The notes under the pieces: generated by a model
The model's input: only the letters and a program-made list of their open reading frames with translations
Database searches by the model: none
What the model was told of the DNA's origin: nothing
Made by a program: the position numbers and the translations under genes
NCBI GenBank assembly: GCA_965364515.1
Contig: CBDTXZ010000091.1
Coordinates: forward strand, 1-11,888
Direction of reading: 5' to 3'
Length of the DNA stretch: 11,888 nt
Source: JAHEDH01 sp965364515
GTDB taxonomy: Bacteria > Actinomycetota > Acidimicrobiia > Spongiisociales > ZC4RG35
Shown: one piece after another, positions 6,701 to 11,888 of the stretch
Position numbering within the stretch: position 1 is the first letter of the stretch
How the letters are laid out: every line of letters begins with the position of its first letter

Positions 6701-7815
6701 ATCGTCACCTCGAGTACTTGGCGGCAACCGTGGTGGGAGGACTCCAGGCTGGCGTCGAGCAGGGCTTGGACGGCTGCGCCATCCCCGAGATCCGGGCGGA
6801 CGGGGATCCGGGTCGTGAGCGCTCGTGCCCAGCCTCGCGCCATCGCATCCGTCTTGCGGAACACGTCGCGGTAGGTGTCGTGCACCGACGAGCGCCGGAC
6901 CGGGCCCCAGATGTCGTCGGGGATCGGCATCGGGCGGGGCGGGCCTTCTCCGACGCGCGAACCGCTGACCTCTTGGACGAAATCCCAATCGCAGACGTAC
7001 TTCACGGTGCCCTCCTCCCCGTGGACCTCCATCTCGTGGCGTTGGTTCATCGAGGTCCCCTCGTAGGCGACCGAGGAGGCGTGGAGGATCCCCTGCGCTC
7101 CCGATGCGAACTCGAGGATCACGACGGAGGAATCGGCCGCCGCCGGGTAGGGGTTCCCATCCGGGTCGAGATCGGGGTGACGACCGACGCTCTCGAGGCG
7201 CGCCGTGACGGCGGAGACATCGCCTGCCAACCGGAGCGCCAGATACAGGAAGTGTGAGCCGATGTCGCCCAGGGCTCCGGTCGGGTTCTTCCTGGCGTCA
7301 AGCTTCCACAGGTACCCCGAGTCGATGCCGTATCCGGCGTGGTAGCGGAGACCGACGTGATGGATGCGCCCGACGTATCCATCAGTCACCAGCCGCTCGA
7401 GGTACCGAAAGCCAGGCATGAACGCGTAGGTGAACGGGACCATGGTCACCGCGCCGGCGGCCTTCGCCATCCGTGCGATTTCCTCTGCTTCTGCCGCGGT
7501 GTCCGCAACCGGCTTCTCGCACAAGACGTCGAGGCCCCGCTCGAGGATCGCCCTGGTGGCCGGATAGTGGACCGGATTGGCGGCGGCGACGACGACCCCG
7601 GTGAGGTCGGCGTCGTCGAGCATCCGACGCCAGTCGGTGTACACGGCCGGGATGTCCCACTGGGCTGCTCGGCCGTTCGCTCGCTCGGGATCACGTCCGG
7701 CGATGGCGACGACGTCGATGCCATCGAGACCAGACAGCGCGGGGAGGTACATTGAGTCGACCCACCAGCTGGTGCCGATGATGCCGATCGAAGCCACACC
7801 GCTCCGCGAAATCAC
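6697..7815 (-). CDS. Gfo/Idh/MocA family oxidoreductase (second dehydrogenase of the locus)
   Basis: A 372-residue NAD(P)-dependent oxidoreductase. The GTG at 7815 is set by a perfect AGGAGG six bases upstream; longer readings would cross the operator and promoter. The Rossmann segment GIIGTSWWVD (11-20) is a variant of GxGxxG with Ser in place of the last conserved Gly region, as in a subgroup with IGTxWW. The family motif CEKPV is at 99-103 (Lys101). GALGDIGSHFLYLALRLAG (180-198) carries the Asp184/His188 pair at the catalytic position. The 'DIGSHFLYL' form differs from the IHDFD of the IolG-like protein, so the substrate probably differs: another inositol isomer, an inositol ether or a sugar derivative. 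It overlaps the Hyi-like gene by four bases and is transcribed away from the divergent promoter, under the same operator as the plus-strand genes. Confidence 0.86.
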   Translation of the reverse strand: MISRSGVASIGIIGTSWWVDSMYLPALSGLDGIDVVAIAGRDPERANGRAAQWDIPAVYTDWRRMLDDADLTGVVVAAANPVHYPATRAILERGLDVLCEKPVADTAAEAEEIARMAKAAGAVTMVPFTYAFMPGFRYLERLVTDGYVGRIHHVGLRYHAGYGIDSGYLWKLDARKNPTGALGDIGSHFLYLALRLAGDVSAVTARLESVGRHPDLDPDGNPYPAAADSSVVILEFASGAQGILHASSVAYEGTSMNQRHEMEVHGEEGTVKYVCDWDFVQEVSGSRVGEGPPRPMPIPDDIWGPVRRSSVHDTYRDVFRKTDAMARGWARALTTRIPVRPDLGDGAAVQALLDASLESSHHGCRQVLEVTM

Positions 7816-7821
7816 CTCGTA

Positions 7822-7827
7822 CCTCCT
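7822..7827 (-). promoter_or_regulatory. Ribosome binding site AGGAGG fixing the GTG start at 7815
   Basis: A full Shine-Dalgarno match on the minus strand, six bases from the GTG. It lies between the operator (7830-7843) and the start codon, which rules out upstream in-frame starts for the dehydrogenase gene. Confidence 0.8.
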
Positions 7828-7829
7828 GG

Positions 7830-7843
7830 TTGGAACGTTCCAA
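7830..7843. promoter_or_regulatory. Operator palindrome copy 3 (TTGGAACGTTCCAA) in the divergent promoter
   Basis: A perfect 14-bp palindrome with the same core as the two copies upstream of iolG. Relative to the predicted minus-strand start it sits at about +6 to +19, the same geometry as copy 2. Relative to the plus-strand promoter it covers the -35 region. One bound repressor could therefore silence both divergent units. Confidence 0.82.
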
Positions 7844-7859
7844 TCGTGTGCCGTATAGT
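7830..7859 (+). promoter_or_regulatory. Predicted promoter for the dehydrogenase-iolD-iolC unit
   Basis: TTGGAA (7830-7835, four of six consensus positions) is followed after 18 bp by TATAGT (7854-7859). The start of transcription would be near 7866, leaving a leader of about 23 nt with GAGGAG at 7874-7879 ahead of the ATG at 7889. The -35 box is part of operator copy 3. Confidence 0.6.
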
Positions 7860-7883
7860 AAGCCGCCAGTTTCGAGGAGACCA
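7855..7883 (-). promoter_or_regulatory. Predicted promoter for the second dehydrogenase / Hyi-like unit
   Basis: On the minus strand TACTAT (7860 to 7855) forms a good -10 box, with a weak -35 (TGGTCT, 7883 to 7878) 17 bp upstream. Transcription would begin near 7848. The -10 box shares five base pairs with the plus-strand TATAGT box. Confidence 0.5.
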
Positions 7884-7888
7884 CGCAC

Positions 7889-9058
7889 ATGCCGAGAGAA
7901 CTGCGAATCGGGCTCATCGGATTCGGCTGGATGGGACAGGCCCACAGCCGGTCCTACAACCGGATCCGGTCGCTGTTCCCCGACGCCGAGTTCATACCGC
8001 GGCTCGTGGCCATCTGTGACGACGTCGAGAGACGCCGCACGCAGGCGGTCGATGACTTCGGATTCGAAGAGGCTCACGCCGACTGGGAGACACTCATCGG
8101 TCGTGACGATCTCGACATCATCGACATCACCGCCCCCAACGCACTCCACCGCCCCCTCGCCGTCGCCGCGGCATCGAGCGGGCGACACGTGTTCTGCGAG
8201 AAGCCCGTGGGTATCACCCCCGATGACACCGCTGCGATCGCCGCCGCCGCCAGATCCGCCGGAGTCATCACCGGCTGCGGATACAACTACCGGTGGGCGC
8301 CACTGGTCCAGTACACCCGCCAACTCATCGACGAAGGCAGACTCGGGCAGATCACCAACTACCAGGGCCGCTTCTTCTCGATGTACGGCCGTGACCGGCT
8401 GGGGACACTGAGCTGGAGATTCCTTCAGGAAGAGGCCGGCTACGGCGCCCTGCTCGACATCATGTGCCACGCCGTCGACATGGCATTGCACCTGGTCGGC
8501 CCGATCGAACGACTCACCGCCACCAAGGAGACCTTCATCAAGGAGCGGCCGTTGCCGCGCCCGGGTGAGGGGACCCACTACGACCGCGGAGCGCCTGGTG
8601 ACCCCACGGGAGCAGTCACCAACGAGGACTATGTGGCGTCGATGGTCGAATTCGCCAACGGCGCACGAGGCACCCTCCAGGTGGACCGCAGCATCTTCGG
8701 GCCGCAGAGCGCCATGGCGTTCGACCTCCACGCCGAGCGCGGTGCGGCATCATGGAATCACGAAACACTCAATCAACTGGATCTCCATCTCCCCGAAGAG
8801 ACGCCGGTCGATGGCTACATCCGGGTCCTGGCCGGCGACTGGCTGCCACATCACGGGGCGTTCGTTCCAGGAGGCGGCAACTCGATCGGCTACGAGGACC
8901 TCAAGGCGATCGAGGCCTACGAGTTCTGCCGCTCCGTCGCAACCGGAGAGGCTTTCGCTCCGAGCTTCGAGGACGCGTTGAGGGTGGCCGAGGTCCTGGA
9001 TGCGATGATCCGGTCGTTCGAGTCCGGAGCGTGGGAGAACGTGAACACACTGAGTTGA
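7889..9058 (+). CDS. Gfo/Idh/MocA family oxidoreductase (third dehydrogenase, upstream of iolD)
   Basis: A 389-residue NAD(P)-dependent oxidoreductase. ATG 7889 has GAGGAG nine bases upstream, and the Rossmann motif GLIGFGWMGQAH (8-19) follows at the usual distance. FCEKPVG is at 102-108 (Lys105). GYNYRW (131-136) and the catalytic-position motif GALLDIMCHAVDMALHLVG (186-204) with Asp190 and His194 place it among the longer family members seen in inositol and sugar clusters. An insertion around residues 215-245, rich in Arg, Pro and Gly, precedes NEDYVASMVEFANGARG. The likely role is oxidation of an inositol isomer such as scyllo- or chiro-inositol, or of a derivative; myo-inositol is not excluded. 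It leads the plus-strand operon 24 bp ahead of iolD, so its product plausibly feeds the IolD/IolC route. Confidence 0.86.
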   Translation: MPRELRIGLIGFGWMGQAHSRSYNRIRSLFPDAEFIPRLVAICDDVERRRTQAVDDFGFEEAHADWETLIGRDDLDIIDITAPNALHRPLAVAAASSGRHVFCEKPVGITPDDTAAIAAAARSAGVITGCGYNYRWAPLVQYTRQLIDEGRLGQITNYQGRFFSMYGRDRLGTLSWRFLQEEAGYGALLDIMCHAVDMALHLVGPIERLTATKETFIKERPLPRPGEGTHYDRGAPGDPTGAVTNEDYVASMVEFANGARGTLQVDRSIFGPQSAMAFDLHAERGAASWNHETLNQLDLHLPEETPVDGYIRVLAGDWLPHHGAFVPGGGNSIGYEDLKAIEAYEFCRSVATGEAFAPSFEDALRVAEVLDAMIRSFESGAWENVNTLS

Positions 9059-9082
9059 CCGCACAGGTCGGAGAGGACAGGC

Positions 9083-10924
9083 ATGCAAACAGTTCGGCTG
9101 ACAACCGCACAAGCGATGGTTCGCTGGATGCTCGCTCAGAAGATCGAGATCGACGGCGCCGTCCAACCGGTGTTCGCCGGGGTCTTCGGGATCTTCGGGC
9201 ACGGCAACGTCGTCGCTCTCGCCGAGGCGCTCCAGCCGGTCCAGGACCAGCTCCCCACCTGGCGAGGACACAACGAGCAATCGATGGCTCTGGCGGGGGT
9301 CGCCTATGCCAAGGCCGCCCGACGTCGACAGATCATGATCGCAACGTCGTCGGTGGGGCCGGGCAGCACCAACATGGTGACGGCAGCGGCGGTCGCACAC
9401 GCCAACCGGCTCCCGCTTCTGTTGATCAGCGGCGACACGTTCCAGCATCGGCTCGTCGACCCCGTTCTCCAGCAGGTCGAGCACTTCAACAATCCGACGA
9501 TCACCGTCTCTGACAGCTTCAAGGCGGTGACCCGCTATTGGGATCGCATCACGCGGCCCGAACAGATCCTCCAATCGCTGCCGCAGGCGCTCGCCACGAT
9601 GCTCGACCCGGCCGACTGCGGTCCCGCCTACCTCGGGCTTCCCCAGGACATCGCCGCCGAGGCGTTCGACTTCCCCGAGGAGTTCTTCAGAGAGACCGTT
9701 CATCACATCCGACGCCCCGGCCCCGATCCTCGCGAGATCGAGGCGGCTGCTTCAGCACTGCGATCGGCGGAGCGCCCGCTCATCATCTCCGGAGGCGGCG
9801 TTCACTACTCGGATGCCGCCGAGGCGCTGGCCGAGTTCGCGGAGAAGCACGGCATTCCGATCGTCGAGACCGTCGCCGGCAGGGCAACCGTCACCGCCGA
9901 CCATCCGAACTACGGAGGCCCCATCGGAACCACCGGATCGACCTCCGCCAACGCGCTCGCCGCCGACGCGGACGTGGTGCTGGCCGTGGGCACGCGACTC
10001 CAGGACTTCACCACCGGATCGTGGTCGGTGTTCCGAAACCCCGACTTCCAGCTCGTCTCGATCAACGTCGGCCGGTTCGACGCAACCAAACACACGCCGA
10101 TCTCGGTGATCGGGGACGCGCTCGTATCGCTCGAACAGCTGGACGCCGGCGTCGGGGACTACCGCGCCCCCGGCTCCTGGCTGGATCGGACCGCCGAGGT
10201 GAGAGCCGAGTGGTACGGCTATCTCGACGAGCTGACCGCACCCACCGGCGACACCCCGATCTACGCCCAGGTGATCCGAGCCGTCAACGACCTCGCAGAG
10301 CCGGACGACTATCAGGTGGCCGCGGCGGGCGGATTGCCCGGTGAGCTCAACATGGGATGGCATTCGAAGTCGATCCGCTCGGTCGACTGCGAGTACGGCT
10401 ACTCGTGCATGGGCTACGAGATCGCCGGAGCCTGGGGTGCCAAGATGGCCCTCGGAGACCGGGAGGTCGTCGCCTGGGTGGGAGACGGCTCCTACCTCAT
10501 GATGAACTCCGACATCTATTCCACGGTGTTCACGGGCCACAAGGTGATCTTCATCGTCTGTGACAACGGTGGCTTCGCAGTCATCAACCGGTTGCAGGTC
10601 AACACCGGGGGAGAGGAGTTCAACAACCTCCTCCGCACCGCCCGGCACGAGAACATGGTCCGGGTCGACTTCGCCAAGCATGCCGAGTCGCTGGGAGCGA
10701 TCTCGGAGAAGGTCGGAACGATCGAGGAGTTCCGGGAGGCGTTCCAGCGTGCCCGGAGCGCCGATCGCAGCACCGTCATCGTGATCGAGGTCGACGAATA
10801 CACCTGGACCGAGGGTGGCGCCTGGTGGGAGGTGGGCATCCCCGAGGTGTCGGAGCGAGCCCAGGTCAGGCTCGCACGCGGCGAGCTGGACGCGGAGAAG
10901 AAGCACCAGCGGGTGGGTATCTGA
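9083..10924 (+). CDS. iolD: 3D-(3,5/4)-trihydroxycyclohexane-1,2-dione acylhydrolase (IolD)
   Basis: A 613-residue ThDP-dependent enzyme that opens the ring of the trihydroxycyclohexanedione to give 5-deoxy-D-glucuronate. The ATG is preceded by GGAGAGG. The N-terminal pyrimidine-binding domain begins RLTTAQAMVRWML and contains the conserved VFGIFGHGNV (34-43) and RGHNEQSMALAG (61-72), with Glu65 at the position of the cofactor-activating Glu. SSVGPGSTNM is at 89-98. The pyrophosphate-binding domain has the ThDP signature GDGSY at 467-471, ending with Asn495 in CDNGG, a spacing of 26. The N-terminal phrase FGIFGHGN and the overall length separate IolD from acetolactate synthases. The C-terminal EYTWTEGGAWWEVGIPEVS matches the end of known IolD proteins. 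It lies two bases upstream of iolC. No frameshift or missing catalytic residue is seen. Confidence 0.95.
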   Translation: MQTVRLTTAQAMVRWMLAQKIEIDGAVQPVFAGVFGIFGHGNVVALAEALQPVQDQLPTWRGHNEQSMALAGVAYAKAARRRQIMIATSSVGPGSTNMVTAAAVAHANRLPLLLISGDTFQHRLVDPVLQQVEHFNNPTITVSDSFKAVTRYWDRITRPEQILQSLPQALATMLDPADCGPAYLGLPQDIAAEAFDFPEEFFRETVHHIRRPGPDPREIEAAASALRSAERPLIISGGGVHYSDAAEALAEFAEKHGIPIVETVAGRATVTADHPNYGGPIGTTGSTSANALAADADVVLAVGTRLQDFTTGSWSVFRNPDFQLVSINVGRFDATKHTPISVIGDALVSLEQLDAGVGDYRAPGSWLDRTAEVRAEWYGYLDELTAPTGDTPIYAQVIRAVNDLAEPDDYQVAAAGGLPGELNMGWHSKSIRSVDCEYGYSCMGYEIAGAWGAKMALGDREVVAWVGDGSYLMMNSDIYSTVFTGHKVIFIVCDNGGFAVINRLQVNTGGEEFNNLLRTARHENMVRVDFAKHAESLGAISEKVGTIEEFREAFQRARSADRSTVIVIEVDEYTWTEGGAWWEVGIPEVSERAQVRLARGELDAEKKHQRVGI

Positions 10925-10926
10925 AC

Positions 10927-11888
10927 GTGGGCTTCGACGTCGTCACGATGGGCCGGGTGTCCATGGACCTGTATTCGAGACAGATCGGCGCAGACTTCGC
11001 CGAGGTCGAGAGCTTCGATGCCATGATCGGTGGCAGCCCATCGAACATCGCCATCGGCACGTCCCGGCTGGGAGCGGACTCTGCGGTGCTGACCGCCGTC
11101 GGGCCCGATGAGATCGGTCGCTTCGTGCTGTCGAACTTCGCAAGGGAGGGGGTCTCCACCGATCACGTCAGGACGGTCGAGGGCACGCGGACCGGTCTGG
11201 CGATTCTCGGTGTGCAGCCGCCGGATCACTTTCCGCTCACGTTCTACCGGGAGAATCCGGCGGACATCCACCTGACCTGCGACGACGTCGACGGCGTGCC
11301 GTTCGCCGACACGCGGATCGTCGCGTTGTCGGGCACCGGGCTGTCCCGGGGGACGTGTAAGGAGGCCACGCTCTATGCAGGCGAGCGTGCCGCCGGGTTC
11401 GAGAAGCCGACGGTGCTCATCGACCTCGATCTCAGGCCGGACCAGTGGGTCGACCGGCGCGGGTACGGGACTGCAGTACGGGCCCTGCTCGAGCACATCG
11501 ACGTGGCCATCGGAACCGAAGAAGAGTTCCACGCCGCCCTCGCTCCGGCGAGCGAGGCGCTCGACGGCTCTCACCTCTCCGACGGCGCCCGATCCGAGCT
11601 CGACGGTCTGATGGCTGCTCTGCGGGAGCATCGGCCCGACATCGTCTTCGTGCTCAAACGTGGGCCCCGAGGGGTGACGGTGATGACAGCGGAGGGCGAT
11701 CTCGACGTCGAGGGCTATCCCGTCGAGGTGCTCAACACCGTCGGAGCCGGTGATGCGTTTGCGTCCGGGCTCATCCACGGGATGCTCCAGGACTGGGACT
11801 GGCACCGGACGGCCAGGTTCGCCAACGCCTGTGGTGCGATCGAGGTGACCCGACACGGCTGCTCGTCGGCGATGCCGACGGTCCCGGA
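10927..11888 (+). CDS. iolC: 5-dehydro-2-deoxygluconokinase (IolC), 3' end beyond the window
   Basis: A PfkB-family kinase that phosphorylates 2-deoxy-5-keto-D-gluconate. The frame is open for 320 codons to the window edge. Known IolC proteins are about this size or slightly longer, so only a short tail is missing. The GTG at 10927, two bases after the iolD stop, gives MGFDVVTMGRVSMDLYSRQIG, which matches the IolC N-terminus; the ATG at 10948 would remove the first beta strand. A GGGTGGG tract about ten bases upstream may serve as ribosome binding site. MIGGSPSNIAIGTSRLGA (33-50) is the substrate-side PfkB motif, DLDLRPDQW (166-174) is typical of IolC, and NTVGAGDAFASG (270-281) is the ATP/anion-hole signature with catalytic base Asp276. 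Translational coupling with iolD is likely. Confidence 0.93.
   Translation, partial: MGFDVVTMGRVSMDLYSRQIGADFAEVESFDAMIGGSPSNIAIGTSRLGADSAVLTAVGPDEIGRFVLSNFAREGVSTDHVRTVEGTRTGLAILGVQPPDHFPLTFYRENPADIHLTCDDVDGVPFADTRIVALSGTGLSRGTCKEATLYAGERAAGFEKPTVLIDLDLRPDQWVDRRGYGTAVRALLEHIDVAIGTEEEFHAALAPASEALDGSHLSDGARSELDGLMAALREHRPDIVFVLKRGPRGVTVMTAEGDLDVEGYPVEVLNTVGAGDAFASGLIHGMLQDWDWHRTARFANACGAIEVTRHGCSSAMPTVP

Noticed and set aside
7691..8731. Minus-strand open frame (346 codons) crossing the divergent promoter
   Set aside because: It is antisense to the third dehydrogenase and would run through the operator and both promoters. No motif is seen in its translation.
9083..10924. Acetolactate synthase or other ThDP decarboxylase as the identity of the IolD call
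   Set aside because: The N-terminal FGIFGHGN and RGHNEQSMALAG motifs, the C-terminal EGGAWWEVG ending and the adjacent iolC point to IolD.
9752..11856. Long minus-strand open frames (384 and 446 codons) opposite iolD and iolC
   Set aside because: The plus strand encodes clear IolD and IolC with intact catalytic motifs. The antisense products are low-complexity and lack motifs, and the frames extend only because of GC-rich codon bias.
1..11888. tRNA, rRNA, CRISPR arrays, insertion sequences or phage genes
   Set aside because: None was seen. Gene packing is tight, gene-to-gene gaps are at most about 180 bp, and no direct-repeat array, transposase motif or tRNA-like cloverleaf was noticed by eye.

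Overview
The window reads as an inositol (cyclitol) catabolism and uptake locus from a high-GC, Gram-positive-like bacterium. GC is high throughout, codon third positions favour G/C, GTG starts are frequent, and the solute-binding protein is a lipoprotein with a long Asp/Gly/Thr linker. An actinobacterium fits best, perhaps of the Acidimicrobiia; that placement is inference, as no marker gene is present.

Layout. (a) 1-658: the N-terminus of an unidentified minus-strand gene that runs off the left edge, then a small plus-strand lipoprotein with a HExxH zinc-protease motif. (b) 673-5726, minus strand: an apparent five-gene operon read from right to left. It encodes an inositol 2-dehydrogenase (IolG-like), an inosose dehydratase-like TIM barrel (IolE-like), a sugar-type binding lipoprotein, a RbsC-type permease and a single-domain sugar ABC ATPase. 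(c) 5903-7815, minus strand: a second Gfo/Idh/MocA dehydrogenase overlapping by 4 nt a hydroxypyruvate-isomerase-like TIM barrel. (d) 7889-11888, plus strand: a third Gfo/Idh/MocA dehydrogenase, then IolD (THcHDO hydrolase, ThDP-dependent) and IolC (5-dehydro-2-deoxygluconokinase, cut by the window end only).

How it fits together. The ABC transporter would import an inositol or relative. Dehydrogenases oxidise it to an inosose, the IolE-like enzyme dehydrates the inosose, IolD opens the ring and IolC phosphorylates the product. IolB, IolJ and IolA are not in the window. Three dehydrogenases and two sugar-isomerase barrels suggest that several inositol isomers or derivatives are funnelled into one pathway.

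Regulation. The palindrome TTGGAACGTTCCAA, with the shape of a LacI-family operator, occurs three times, only in the two promoter regions: twice upstream of the iolG-led operon and once between the divergent units at 7816-7888. In that divergent region one AT-rich element, TATAGTA, can serve as the -10 box on both strands, so a single operator could switch both directions. The regulator gene is not in the window. A perfect 32-bp GC-rich palindrome between the binding-protein and permease genes probably sets their relative expression.
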